DNA of 64,000 bases from Archangium lipolyticum (lineage in GTDB: Bacteria; Myxococcota; Myxococcia; Myxococcales; Myxococcaceae). A program made the translations under genes and the position numbers. The notes under the pieces are model-generated. The model did not search any database. It was not told the origin of the DNA and was given only the letters and a program-made list of their open reading frames with translations. The number at the start of each line of letters is the position of its first letter. Positions within the stretch are counted from its first letter, which is position 1. Of this stretch, positions 45,177-56,438 are shown piece after piece. Location: the NCBI RefSeq assembly GCF_024623785.1, contig NZ_JANKBZ010000005.1, forward strand, positions 372,001 to 436,000. The letters are read 5' to 3'.

Positions 45177-45725
45177 GTGATTCGACACTCCTGGACGTTG
45201 AATCTGGACTGGGTGACACCCGAGCTGGCCGTGGGGGGGCGTTTCCCCCTCGACGCCGCGGAGCACCTGGCCCGGAGTCTCTCCATCCGTCACATCGTCG
45301 ACGTGCGCCGCGAGGCGTGTGACGACGAGTGCGTCCTGCGCCAGCACGGCATCACCCTGCTGCACCTGCCCACCGAGGATCTGTGCGCCATCAGCCGCCA
45401 CATGCTCGACCAGGGCGTGCGCTGGGTACACGACCACCTGAGCCAGGGACGCAAGGTCTACATCCACTGCGAGCACGGCATCGGCCGCAGCGCGCTGCTG
45501 GCCCTCTGCGTGCTCGTGGACCTCGGTCATGCGCCGCTGGAGGCGCTCTCGCTGGCCAAGCGCGCGCGCCCGCGCGTCTCGCCCAGTCCGGAGCAGCTGG
45601 AGACCTTCATGGCCTGGGCCGAGGAGCGCCGCGTGGGTCGCTCCCTGCCCTGGCGCACGCCCACCTTCGACGAGCTGGCCGACATCGCCTACAGCCACCT
45701 GCGGCCATCCCCCTCGGCGGGCTGA
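45177..45725 (+). CDS. dual-specificity/tyrosine phosphatase-like protein
   Basis: 182 residues from GTG 45177 behind a GGGGGGAGGG ribosome-binding stretch. The phosphatase P-loop is HCEHGIGRS, with nucleophile Cys98 and Arg104 fitting the Cx5R rule. The probable general acid is Asp68 in LPTEDL. The fold is that of compact dual-specificity phosphatases. There is no membrane helix. It could dephosphorylate Ser/Thr/Tyr residues set by kinases such as the one at 37603-38523, or act on a non-protein phosphate; this is inference. Confidence 0.85.
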   Translation: MIRHSWTLNLDWVTPELAVGGRFPLDAAEHLARSLSIRHIVDVRREACDDECVLRQHGITLLHLPTEDLCAISRHMLDQGVRWVHDHLSQGRKVYIHCEHGIGRSALLALCVLVDLGHAPLEALSLAKRARPRVSPSPEQLETFMAWAEERRVGRSLPWRTPTFDELADIAYSHLRPSPSAG

Positions 45726-45793
45726 CACCACCGCCGTGCACCGGCGCGCGGGTGTGCTTCTCCCTCGCGCCAGTGCCCGGTCAGGGACCTTCG

Positions 45794-46546
45794 CTACTTC
45801 CTCGGCTGGGGGCTGGTGCCCGTGGTGCCACCGGTGCTGCCGCCCATCGTGCCCGGGGTGCTGCCCGTGCCCGGGTGCGTGCCCATGTGGCCGCCCGTGC
45901 CCGACTCGCTCCCCGGCAGCGTGCCGCTGCCCGCGCCGCCGACGCCCGTCGCCTGCGGGTTCAGCTTGCCGAGCACCGAGTAGGCCTGCTGCCGGTGCTG
46001 CGCCACGTGCTGCGTCAGGTCATCCATCAGCGAGGTGAGCTGCGCGTTGCCGCTGATCGCCTGACGGCCGGCCAGCAGCTTGCCGAGCGTGGCGTCATGG
46101 TCGCCCACCTGGTTGGCGATGTAACAGGAGTCGAACGGCGCGCCCTTGAGCGCCTGGAGCTCCTCCGTGACGGCCTTGTCGGCCGCCATGGCCTTCTTCT
46201 CCATGTCGTTCATCGGCTTGGGCATGTCCGCCAGCTTGATGCCCTGGCTCTGGGCGAAGGACATCAGCTTCTGGTCGGCGTCGGTGTGCTCGCGCACCAT
46301 GGTCTCGCCGAAGGCCTTCACGTCCGGGTTGGTGGAGTTCTGCTGGGCAAGCTGGCCCAGCTTGATCTCCAGTTGGTTGGTGTAGTGCAGCCGCTCGAGC
46401 AGGGCCTTCTGATCGGTGGGCACGACGAATCCACGGTACTCGGCCGTCCCACCCTTGCCCGGGGCCTTGGCTCCCTGCTGTGCGAGCGCCGAGCTGCCGA
46501 GGACCAGCGTACCCGCGACGAGGAAACCTTGAATCATCCGCTTCAT
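45794..46546 (-). CDS. DUF4142-family exported protein
   Basis: 250 residues from ATG 46546. The signal peptide is MKRMIQGFLVAGTLVLGSSALAQ (read as two parts, cleavage after ALA). Residues ~45-195 form the helical, ferritin-like DUF4142 domain (RLHYTNQLEIKLGQLAQQNS, VKAFGETMVREHTDADQKL, YIANQVGDHDATLGKL). Its second His-x-x-Asp pair recalls bacterioferritin-type helices. The last ~50 residues are Gly/Thr/Ser/Pro repeats (GTHPGTGSTPGTMGGSTGG), a flexible low-complexity tail. A periplasmic role is expected; function is unknown. Confidence 0.85.
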   Translation of the reverse strand: MKRMIQGFLVAGTLVLGSSALAQQGAKAPGKGGTAEYRGFVVPTDQKALLERLHYTNQLEIKLGQLAQQNSTNPDVKAFGETMVREHTDADQKLMSFAQSQGIKLADMPKPMNDMEKKAMAADKAVTEELQALKGAPFDSCYIANQVGDHDATLGKLLAGRQAISGNAQLTSLMDDLTQHVAQHRQQAYSVLGKLNPQATGVGGAGSGTLPGSESGTGGHMGTHPGTGSTPGTMGGSTGGTTGTSPQPRK

Positions 46547-46776
46547 GTGCGTTCTCCCGTTCCCTTGAAAGGCGGCGCGCACCTTGGATGCGAGGGTGGC
46601 GGATCTTCGAGTGGCCCCCGGTCCTGAGCGTGCGGAACCGTACGGTGGGGCGCCGTGGCCGCTGGCTGCTGGACACTCCGTCTGTCCCGGGTCGGACGAA
46701 GCTTACTGTCCTTGAATAGCGTGACCTCCACGCACAGATTCCCCCGAGCACTGTGTTGGAAAGGATTCCGACGTCT

Positions 46777-48909
<2,133 letters not shown>

Positions 48910-49041
48910 CACGGCCGCCCTCCTGACGGGCAGGTGTGAAGGCTCGGGTCTCCCCGCCGATTGTCCCCCGTCTCCAGCATGCGGAGTGTGTGGCAGGGGA
49001 CGAAGTCCGGCGGGGGGGAAGGACCCCAAGGAGCCAAAACC

Positions 49042-49521
49042 GTGAGCGCGATCGAACTACTGAAGCAGCAGCACCGGGAAGTCGACGAGCTGTTCCGGCG
49101 CATCAAGGTCAGCGATGAGGACGAGCGCATCTCCTTGCTGGGCAAGGTGGCCGAGGCCCTCACCATCCACGCGGCGCTGGAGGAGCAGTTGTTCTATCCC
49201 TTCGCCCGGGAGCAGGGCGTGGACGGCATCATCGACGAGTCCTTCCAGGACCATGCCGAGGTGAAGCGGCTCGTGTCGGAGATCCTCCAGGTCAAGCAGA
49301 ACGACCCGAGGTTGATGGAGCTGTGCTCGCGCCTGGAGCGGATGGTGACCGAGCACGTGGGCCATGAGGAGAGCGCGCTGTTCCCCAAGGTGGAGTCCCT
49401 GGCGAACCGCGACGACCTGGTCTCCATGCGTGACGACATGCAGCAGGCGATCGACAGCTGGCGCAACCGTGAGCTGCTGCGCATGGCCGAGCACCAGGAG
49501 TCCCTGCCTCCGGTGATGTAG
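49042..49521 (+). CDS. hemerythrin-domain protein
   Basis: 159 residues from GTG 49042; AAGGAG lies eight bases upstream. The HHE hemerythrin pattern is intact: KQQHREVDELF (His), TIHAALEEQLFYPF (His, Glu), QDHAEVKRL (His) and EHVGHEESALFPKVE (His, Glu), enough for a di-iron site. It probably binds O2 or NO or buffers iron in the cytoplasm. Together with norB and bcp in the window it fits nitrosative and oxidative stress handling, though none is in an operon with it. Confidence 0.88.
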   Translation: MSAIELLKQQHREVDELFRRIKVSDEDERISLLGKVAEALTIHAALEEQLFYPFAREQGVDGIIDESFQDHAEVKRLVSEILQVKQNDPRLMELCSRLERMVTEHVGHEESALFPKVESLANRDDLVSMRDDMQQAIDSWRNRELLRMAEHQESLPPVM

Positions 49522-49704
49522 GCGAGCAGGCGGCCCACACCGCTGACGGGGCGTGGGCGCGAGCGGACTCAGGCAGGCCACGGGCTCCTGGCGGGCTCGT
49601 GGCTTTTGTCACGGGGGCTGCTCGTGTGCGATATAAAGAGGGTCCTCTAATGGACACTCGCGGATCGACCATCCGAGATGCAGAGCCAAAGGACTCTCTC
49701 GTCA

Positions 49705-51558
49705 ATGAGCCAAGGGCCTCGTGCGTGGTTGCTCGGGCGGCTGGACGCGTTCTTGACGGAGAGCCAACGCCGGCTGCCACCGGACGAGCTCAGCCGCTAC
49801 CGCGTGCTGGTGGGGGGCACGCTCTGCCAGGTGGTGCTCAACCTGGTGATGGCGCTCTCGGCGTCGTTCTTCCAGGAGGTCAGCCTCCCGCGCTTCCTGC
49901 TCGGGCTGGTGATGGCGGTGTTCTTCGGGCTGGTGCTGGTGGCCGTGCGCCGGGGGCGCTCCCACCAGCCGGCGGCGAGGATGCTGTGTGGTCTGTTCGT
50001 GGCCGGCTACATCGGCGCCACCTTCGCGATGCCCCATCCCGCCATGGCCTCGCACGCGACGGCCATGCTCATCCTGTGCCTGTCGGTCTACCTGATGGGG
50101 GTGCGGCCGGGGCTCATCGTCACGGGGTTCTTCTGCCTCAACGCGAGCGTCCTCCTCCCGCTCAGCCTGTCGGGGTTCGGCACCCTGGAGCCGCTCTTCG
50201 CCCAGCCCCGGCTGTGGGCCGCGGGGATGATGGATGCCCTCATCCTGCTGCTCGGCTGGGGGGTGAGCGCGCTGTTCTGCTTCGCGCGCGACGAGGCCAT
50301 CTCCACGGTGCGCGAGAGCGAGCGCACGCTGAGCAGCCTCCTGGAGAGCACGGATGAGCCGGTGTGCTCGCTGGACCTACAAGGGAACATCGTCACCGCC
50401 AATGCGGCGGCGAGGCGGATGTTCCGCCTGGCGTTCGGGCGGGACGTGAATCCGGGGGATGCGCTGGACCAGGAGTCCTCGGAGGAGGTGCGGGCCACGT
50501 GGCGCGCGAGCCTGGCCCGGGTGCTCGGGGGACAGCCCGTGCGTTACGAGATACCCTTCCGGCAGGAGGGCCGCCCCATCACGTTGGACATCTCCCTCCA
50601 CCCCATCCAGGGCGAGGACGGGCGGCCCAGGGGAGTGACCTTGTTCGGGCGGGACGTCACCGCGCGCAAGGCGGCCGAGTCGCGGCTGGACGAGCTGCAC
50701 CGCAACCTGGTGGACATGTCACGCCGGGCGGGCATGGCGGAGGTGGCCACCGGCGTGTTGCACAACGTGGGCAACACGCTCAACAGCGTCAACGTCGCGG
50801 CCACGCTCGTCATGGACGGCCTCCGCGGTTCGCGGGCGCCCCAGCTGGTACGCGCGGTGGAGCTGCTGCGCGAGAACGAGGCGCGGCTGCCTGCCTTCCT
50901 GCTGGAGGACGAGCGGGGGCGCAAGCTTCCGGAGTACCTCTCCACGGTCTCGCACCACCTGGTGAAGGAGCACGAGCGGCTGCTGGCGGAGATGCAGGGG
51001 CTGGCGCGCAACGTGGAGCACATCAAGGCCGTGGTGGGCATGCAGCAGGAGAACGCGCGCTTTGGCGGCGTGGTGGAGCAGGTGCCGGTGCCGGAGCTCA
51101 TCGACGACGCGCTGCGCCTGCATGCGACCTCCTTCGAGCAGCTGGGCATCCGCGTCCACCGCGAGTACGCCGAGCTCCCCGAGGTGCTGGTGGACCGGCA
51201 CAAGCTGCTTCAAATCCTCGTGAACCTGCTGGGCAACGCGCGTCATGCGCTGATGGAGAGCGGGCGCAGGGACAAGCAGCTGTCCATCCGCGTGCGGCGG
51301 GACGGGGCGGCGCGGTTGCTGCGCATCGAGGTGGGCGACAACGGGGTGGGCATCTCCCCGGAGCACCTCTCGCGGCTCTTCGCGCATGGTTTCACCACGA
51401 AGAAGGGTGGGCACGGCTTCGGGCTGCACGCCAGTGCGCTGGCGGCCGAGGAGCTGGGGGGGCGGCTCAGCTGCGAGAGCGCCGGACCCGGTCAGGGCGC
51501 CACCTTCATCATCGAGTTGCCCCTGCGCGAGCAGGGACGCAGGGAGGCCATGGAATGA
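49705..51558 (+). CDS. membrane PAS sensor histidine kinase (paralogue A)
   Basis: 617 residues from ATG 49705; the upstream ATG 49678 is an alternative. Five to six membrane helices lie within residues 35-195, a PAS domain at ~205-320 (LLESTDEPVCSLDLQGNIV, RDVTARK), and a linker with phosphoacceptor candidate His353 in GVLHNVGNTLNSVN. The HATPase domain has NLLGNARHALME (N box), DNGVGISPEHLSRLFAHG and GHGFGLHASAL. The H-box differs from the standard HisKA HExRTPL pattern but is a known divergent form. Its stop overlaps the next start (ATGA), so the receiver-kinase gene is coupled. A paralogue is at 52969-54837. Confidence 0.9.
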   Translation: MSQGPRAWLLGRLDAFLTESQRRLPPDELSRYRVLVGGTLCQVVLNLVMALSASFFQEVSLPRFLLGLVMAVFFGLVLVAVRRGRSHQPAARMLCGLFVAGYIGATFAMPHPAMASHATAMLILCLSVYLMGVRPGLIVTGFFCLNASVLLPLSLSGFGTLEPLFAQPRLWAAGMMDALILLLGWGVSALFCFARDEAISTVRESERTLSSLLESTDEPVCSLDLQGNIVTANAAARRMFRLAFGRDVNPGDALDQESSEEVRATWRASLARVLGGQPVRYEIPFRQEGRPITLDISLHPIQGEDGRPRGVTLFGRDVTARKAAESRLDELHRNLVDMSRRAGMAEVATGVLHNVGNTLNSVNVAATLVMDGLRGSRAPQLVRAVELLRENEARLPAFLLEDERGRKLPEYLSTVSHHLVKEHERLLAEMQGLARNVEHIKAVVGMQQENARFGGVVEQVPVPELIDDALRLHATSFEQLGIRVHREYAELPEVLVDRHKLLQILVNLLGNARHALMESGRRDKQLSIRVRRDGAARLLRIEVGDNGVGISPEHLSRLFAHGFTTKKGGHGFGLHASALAAEELGGRLSCESAGPGQGATFIIELPLREQGRREAME

Positions 51559-52859
51559 ACACGGTCACGAGGGATGGACGGCGCATCCTCGTCGTCGACG
51601 ACAACCCCTCCATCCACCAGGACTTCCGGAAGATCCTCGCCCAGCACGAGGACCTCGAGGAGCTGGATGCGATGGAGTCCATGATCTTCGGGTCCGTCCC
51701 GGGGCGCGTGCGGGTCTCCTCCTTCGAGGTGGACTCGGCGACGAACGGGGAGGAGGGCGTGCGGCGCGTGCGGGCCGCGATGGGCGAGGGGCGCCCGTAT
51801 GCCATGGCCTTCGTGGACATCCGGATGCCTCCGGGCATCGACGGGGTGGAGGCCACGCTGCGCATGTGGCGCGAGGAGGCGGACCTGCAGGTGGTGCTGT
51901 GCTCGGCCCACTCCGACTACTCGTGGGAGGACCTGGCCAGGAAGCTGGGCGCCAACGAGCGGTTGCTCATCCTGCGCAAGCCCTTCGACAACATGGAGGT
52001 GCGGCAGATGGCGCACGCGCTCTGCGAGAAGTGGGAGCTGCTGCGCGCCAGTCACCAGCGGATGGAGGACCTGGAGCGGGCCGTGGCGGAGCGGACGCGG
52101 GCGCTGGAGGAGGCCAACGCGCGGCTGCTGCACGCGCAGAAGCTGGAGGCGCTGGGGAGGATGTCGGCGGGGCTCGCCCACGAGGTCAACAATCCCTTGA
52201 GCTACGTGCTGTCCAACCTGCGCCACGTGCATCGGGGGCTCTCGGCCCTGCCGTGCAAGGACGAGGGCGAGGAGATGAGGGAGGAGCTGCGCGACTCCTG
52301 CCAGGACGCGGTGCTCGGTGCCGAGCGCATCGCGCGCATCGTCCAGGACGTGCGGCTCTTCGCCCGGATGGACGAGCCGCCGCGCGAGCCGGTGGACGTG
52401 CGCGCGGTGTTGGAGCTCTCCCTCTCCATGGCGGGCGAGGCGCTGCGTCCGGGCATCCGCGTGGTCCGCGACTTCCAGGCGGTGCCGCTCGTGCTGGGGA
52501 GCGATCACAGCCTGGGGCAGGTGTTCCTCAACCTCATCATCAACGCCACCCATGCGCTGGCGGGCCGCCCCGAGCCCTCCCTCCACCTGGGCCTGCGGCG
52601 GATCGCGGACGGCCGGGTGGAGGTGGAGGTGCGTGACAATGGCTGCGGGATTGCTCCGGAGAACCTGGGCCGCCTCTTCGAGCCCTTCTTCACGACGAAG
52701 CCGGTGGGGACGGGCACGGGGCTCGGTCTGTCCATCTGTCACGGAATCGTGACGCGGCTGGGGGGAGACATCAGCGTGGACAGCACGCCGGGCCGGGGCA
52801 CCGCCTTCCGGGTACTGTTGCCCGCCGCGCCGTCCCGGACGGGGGAGTTCTCGGCGTGA
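51555..52859 (+). CDS. receiver-histidine kinase hybrid
   Basis: 434 residues. An N-terminal receiver (ILVVDDNPSIHQDFRKIL, phosphoacceptor Asp in AFVDIRMPPG, Lys in LILRKPFDN) is joined by a coiled coil (EDLERAVAERTRALEEANAR) to a HisKA box GLAHEVNNPLSYVLSN and a full HATPase domain (NLIINATHALAG, DNGCGIAPENLGRLFEPFF, GTGTGLGLSICHG). There is no sensor or membrane segment, so it probably receives phosphate from the coupled membrane kinase upstream and relays it. The start overlaps the preceding stop by four bases. No DNA-binding output is nearby. Confidence 0.9.
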   Translation: MNTVTRDGRRILVVDDNPSIHQDFRKILAQHEDLEELDAMESMIFGSVPGRVRVSSFEVDSATNGEEGVRRVRAAMGEGRPYAMAFVDIRMPPGIDGVEATLRMWREEADLQVVLCSAHSDYSWEDLARKLGANERLLILRKPFDNMEVRQMAHALCEKWELLRASHQRMEDLERAVAERTRALEEANARLLHAQKLEALGRMSAGLAHEVNNPLSYVLSNLRHVHRGLSALPCKDEGEEMREELRDSCQDAVLGAERIARIVQDVRLFARMDEPPREPVDVRAVLELSLSMAGEALRPGIRVVRDFQAVPLVLGSDHSLGQVFLNLIINATHALAGRPEPSLHLGLRRIADGRVEVEVRDNGCGIAPENLGRLFEPFFTTKPVGTGTGLGLSICHGIVTRLGGDISVDSTPGRGTAFRVLLPAAPSRTGEFSA

Positions 52860-52968
52860 CACTTCGACCCCCCCGGCTTCTTTGCCCGGGGGGTGGTTCT
52901 GCGTTCATCATTCCCCCCAGGCCGTAACGCGAGAGGCCGGTCACCGCGCGCACGGGCTGGGGGCAGCG

Positions 52969-54837
52969 ATGCGCTGGGATTCGCGAGCGTGGTTCCTGAG
53001 GGGGTTGGATCGGCTTCTGTCGGAGGAGCAGCGGCGGTTGCCTCCGGCGGAGCTCGGCCGCTACCGGGTCCTGGTGGGGGCCACGGTCCTCAACCTGGTG
53101 CTGGCGGTGCAGATGTGCGTCTCCGGTCTGCGCTCGCCGCTCCGCTCGTTCTTGCTGGTGGCGGGACCCGGGGTCGTGGCGGGCTATGTGGCCGTGCTGG
53201 TGCTGGCGCGCCGGTCGCGCTCACCCCGGCTCCCCTCACTGCTCCTGTGCTCCCTGCTGTCGGTGGGCATGATCGCCGCATCCCTGTCCATGGGGACGCA
53301 ACAGGCGGCCACGCACGCGGCGCACATGCTGCTCCCGGCGCTGGCGGCCTATCTGCTGGGCGTCCGGCTGGGACTGCTCTTCACCGTGCTCTTCGGGCTC
53401 AACGCCCTGCTGCTCCAACCGCTCCTCCAGGTGGGGTTCGACCTGTCGCGTCCGCTCTTCCCGGACGAGATGTCGCGGATGATGAGCATCCTGGCCGGCG
53501 GCTCCTTCCTGGGGGGCTGGGCGCTGAGCTCGCTCCACGTCCTGGCGCGCCAGGAGTCCCACTCGGCGTTCGAGCGGACCCTGGAGATGTTGCGCAAGCG
53601 GGAGTGGCAGCTCTCCAGCCTCATCGAGAGCACGGATGACATGGTGGTGGCGCTCGATACGGAGGGCCGGTTGATCATCGCCAATCAGGCGGTGCGGAAG
53701 TTCTTCCCCCAGTTCCGTCCGGAGGAGCGGCCGTCGGACCAGGCCATCCTCGAGGCGTTTCCTCCGGAGCGGCGCGAGCACATGCGGGAGCGGTTCCAGC
53801 AGGCGCTCTCCGGGCAGCGCGCGCGGGTGGAGGGGGAATACCAGCTGGGGGGCCGGCGGGTGACGCTGGAGACGCTCATCAGCCCCGTGCTGGGGGAGGG
53901 CGAGCGCGTGATGGGGGCGCTCTTCGTCGGCCGTGACATCACGGCGCGCAAGGACGCCGAGGCGCGGCTGAGCGAGATGCACCGCAGTCTGTTGGACGTG
54001 TCGCGCCAGGCGGGCATGGCGGAGATCGCCAACGGCGTGCTGCACAACGTGGGCAACACGCTCAACAGCGTGAACGTGTCGGCGAACCTCGTGACCGAGC
54101 GGATGGGGAGCCTGCGCGTGGCCGGACTGGTGAAGAGCGCGGAGCTGCTGCGGGAGCACGCGGCGGACCTGGCCACCTTCTTCACCGCGGATCCCCGGGG
54201 CCAGCGGCTCCCGGCCTACCTCCAGGCGCTCGCGGAGCAGCTCTCGCGGGAGCGGGACGCGGTGCTGGAGGAGATGCGGCGGCTGCGCGACAGCGTGGAC
54301 CACCTCAAGCTCGTGGTGAGCATGCAGCAGAAGAACGCCCGCTTCTCCGGGGTGCTGGAGCAGGTGTCCATGCCGGAGCTCATCGACGACGCGCTGCGGC
54401 TGCACGCGGTGTCCTTCGAGCGGCTGGGCATCCAGCTGCGGCGCGAGTACTCCGAGCTCCCGCCGGTGGTGGTGGACCGGCACAAGCTGCTTCAAATCCT
54501 CGTGAACCTGGTGAGCAACGCGCGCCACGCGCTGCTGGACAGCCAGCGCGAGGACAAGCAGCTGGGCATCCGCGTGGAGCGGGTGGGGGAGCGGCTGCGC
54601 ATCTCCGTGCGGGACAACGGGGTGGGCATCTCCCCGGAGAACCTCGAGCGCCTCTTCACCCAGGGCTTCACCACGAAGAAGGAGGGGCACGGCTTCGGGC
54701 TGCACATCAGCGCGCTGACGGCCGAGGAGATGGGAGGCTCGCTCGGCGTCACGAGCGACGGCCCCGGGCAGGGGGCCACCTTCACCCTCGAGCTGCCCGT
54801 GGAGGGCATCGCGGCCCCCGCCCAGGCGACGGGGTGA
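52969..54837 (+). CDS. membrane PAS sensor histidine kinase (paralogue B)
   Basis: 622 residues from ATG 52969 (GGGGG five bases upstream), with the same order as the 49705 gene: membrane helices to ~195, PAS ~200-320 (LIESTDDMVVALDTEGRLI), H-box GVLHNVGNTLNSVNVSANLV and HATPase (NLVSNARHALLD, DNGVGISPENLERLFTQG, GHGFGLHISAL). A 39-nt block at 54472-54510 is identical to 51190-51228, showing a fairly recent tandem duplication. It lies 109 nt after the hybrid kinase on the same strand, so all three may be one signalling unit. Confidence 0.9.
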   Translation: MRWDSRAWFLRGLDRLLSEEQRRLPPAELGRYRVLVGATVLNLVLAVQMCVSGLRSPLRSFLLVAGPGVVAGYVAVLVLARRSRSPRLPSLLLCSLLSVGMIAASLSMGTQQAATHAAHMLLPALAAYLLGVRLGLLFTVLFGLNALLLQPLLQVGFDLSRPLFPDEMSRMMSILAGGSFLGGWALSSLHVLARQESHSAFERTLEMLRKREWQLSSLIESTDDMVVALDTEGRLIIANQAVRKFFPQFRPEERPSDQAILEAFPPERREHMRERFQQALSGQRARVEGEYQLGGRRVTLETLISPVLGEGERVMGALFVGRDITARKDAEARLSEMHRSLLDVSRQAGMAEIANGVLHNVGNTLNSVNVSANLVTERMGSLRVAGLVKSAELLREHAADLATFFTADPRGQRLPAYLQALAEQLSRERDAVLEEMRRLRDSVDHLKLVVSMQQKNARFSGVLEQVSMPELIDDALRLHAVSFERLGIQLRREYSELPPVVVDRHKLLQILVNLVSNARHALLDSQREDKQLGIRVERVGERLRISVRDNGVGISPENLERLFTQGFTTKKEGHGFGLHISALTAEEMGGSLGVTSDGPGQGATFTLELPVEGIAAPAQATG

Positions 54838-54846
54838 GCCGCCGGC

Positions 54847-55533
54847 TCAGGTACCCGTCCACTTCCCGCGGCGGGTGGGGGCCTCCAGGGCCGCGGCGAG
54901 CGCCTGGAGGTAGCGCTTCCTCGGCCAGTGCTCGGCGCCGAAGCGCGCCAGGTGCTCCGTCTCCACCTGACAGTCGATGAAGTGCAGGCCCCACTCGCGG
55001 AAGCGCTCCACGGCGGTGACGAAGGCCACCTTCGAGGCGTCCGGTGCCCGGGCGAACATGCTCTCCCCGAAGAAGGCCGCCCCCAGGGACACGCCGTAGA
55101 AGCCACCCTTCAGCTCGCCCTCCGCCCAGGCCTCCACCGAGTGCGCGAAGCCCAGCTCGTGCAGGGTGACATAGGCCTCGCGCATCTCGTCCGTTATCCA
55201 CGTCCCGTCCTGCCCGGGGCGCGGCACGCGGGAGCACTCGGTGATGACGTCCTCGAAGGCGGTGTCCCAGCGGATGTCATAGACGCCGGCCTTGAGCGTC
55301 TTGCGCAGGGAGCGGCCCACGTGCAGCTTGTCCGGCTCCAGCACGAAGCGCGGATCCGGCGAGTGCCAGAGCACGGGCTGGCCCTCGTTGTACCAGGGGA
55401 AGATGCCCCGGGAGTACGCGGCCAGCAGGCGCTCGGGACTCAAGTCTCCCCCCACCGCGAGCAGGCCGCTGCGGTCCGCCTTCTCCGGGGGCGGGAAGAG
55501 CTCCGGGTCTTCTCCGAGGAAATAGATGGGCAC
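54847..55533 (-). CDS. aat: leucyl/phenylalanyl-tRNA--protein transferase
   Basis: 228 residues from GTG 55533. Family motifs FPPPEKADRSGLLAVGGDLS, YSRGIFPWY, WHSPDPRFVLEP, TWITDEMREAY, GELKGGFYGVSLGAAFFGES (read in parts) and SKVAFVTAVERF are all present. It adds Leu/Phe from tRNA to N-terminal Lys/Arg of proteins, marking them for ClpS/ClpAP degradation. The start codon shares its G with the TAG of the upstream lipoprotein gene, so translation is coupled. Confidence 0.95.
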   Translation of the reverse strand: MPIYFLGEDPELFPPPEKADRSGLLAVGGDLSPERLLAAYSRGIFPWYNEGQPVLWHSPDPRFVLEPDKLHVGRSLRKTLKAGVYDIRWDTAFEDVITECSRVPRPGQDGTWITDEMREAYVTLHELGFAHSVEAWAEGELKGGFYGVSLGAAFFGESMFARAPDASKVAFVTAVERFREWGLHFIDCQVETEHLARFGAEHWPRKRYLQALAAALEAPTRRGKWTGT

Positions 55534-56372
55534 TACCGCGACACGTTGAGCTTCACGTCTCCGGACAGCGAGTAGGGGACGCGCACCAGCGGGCCCGTGA
55601 GCTCGCCCGCCACCTCATACGGCAGCGTCCCCTTGGCGATGAGCGCCCGCACGTCCTGCCCCCACGTCTCCGTCGTCACCGCCAGCTCCACGGGATACAC
55701 TCCGGTGGCCGCCGCGTCCACGGTGTCGTACTTGCCCTGTGTCCCCTCGCCCAGCTTCCGGCCGCCCACGGTGATGGCCCAGCGGAGCCCATCCAGCCGC
55801 AGCGGGAAGGGGTTGGGGTTGCGTACCCCCAGGCGCAGCAGCAGGTCCACCTTCTCCTCCGAGTAGCGCGCCCCCTCCAGGCTCTCGATGCGCACCTCGG
55901 GCAGCCGCGGCACGCGCACCTGCCTTGAGGCGGCGAAGGGCAGCGTGCGCACGGTCTCTCCCGAGCGCACCGTCAGCACGCCGCGCAGCGCCAGGAGCAC
56001 CGTTCCCCCCCGCTGGCTCATCGCCCGCAGGTCCTCCTCGCCCCGGACGTAGGCGGCCCCGGCCTGGAAGGAGAAGGGCGTGGGGGCCCCGGGGGCCAGT
56101 GCCACCCCCAGCGGCGCCGAGCCCTTCTCCACCACCTGCCCCTCGGAGACGAGCTCGTAGTCGGCCTTCTCCAGCACGGCGGGGCCGGGGCTGGTGAGCT
56201 GTCCGGCATAGCGGAGTGTCACCTCGGTGAGGCCCTGGGAGGCGACGGTGGTCTCCTGGGCCTCGAGCGAGGCGGGGCCACCCTCGGGCGCGGCGGGTGG
56301 CGTGGAGGCACACCCGGCGACCCAGGCGGCGAGCGTCAGGATGTGGACGATGGCACGCGGGGCGGAACGCAT
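55533..56372 (-). CDS. LEA type 2 lipoprotein with two WHy-like domains
   Basis: 279 residues from ATG 56372. Lipobox WVAGC places the lipidated Cys near residue 21. Two WHy/LEA2 beta-sandwich units follow: one at ~50-150 (YAGQLTSPGPAVLEKADYEL) and one at ~155-270 (VDLLLRLGVRNPNPFPLRLD, with the diagnostic Asn-Pro-Asn-Pro). It is an outer or inner membrane lipoprotein; the family suggests stress protection but no enzymatic role. It is upstream of aat, overlapping it by one base, which is an odd functional pairing. The shorter relative at 38523-38996 has one such unit. Confidence 0.78.
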   Translation of the reverse strand: MRSAPRAIVHILTLAAWVAGCASTPPAAPEGGPASLEAQETTVASQGLTEVTLRYAGQLTSPGPAVLEKADYELVSEGQVVEKGSAPLGVALAPGAPTPFSFQAGAAYVRGEEDLRAMSQRGGTVLLALRGVLTVRSGETVRTLPFAASRQVRVPRLPEVRIESLEGARYSEEKVDLLLRLGVRNPNPFPLRLDGLRWAITVGGRKLGEGTQGKYDTVDAAATGVYPVELAVTTETWGQDVRALIAKGTLPYEVAGELTGPLVRVPYSLSGDVKLNVSR

Positions 56373-56438
56373 GCCCGCCAAGGTGGGTCGGGTTCCGTCT
56401 GGCCTCAAGGGGTTTTCAGGTACACTGTTGACTACACC

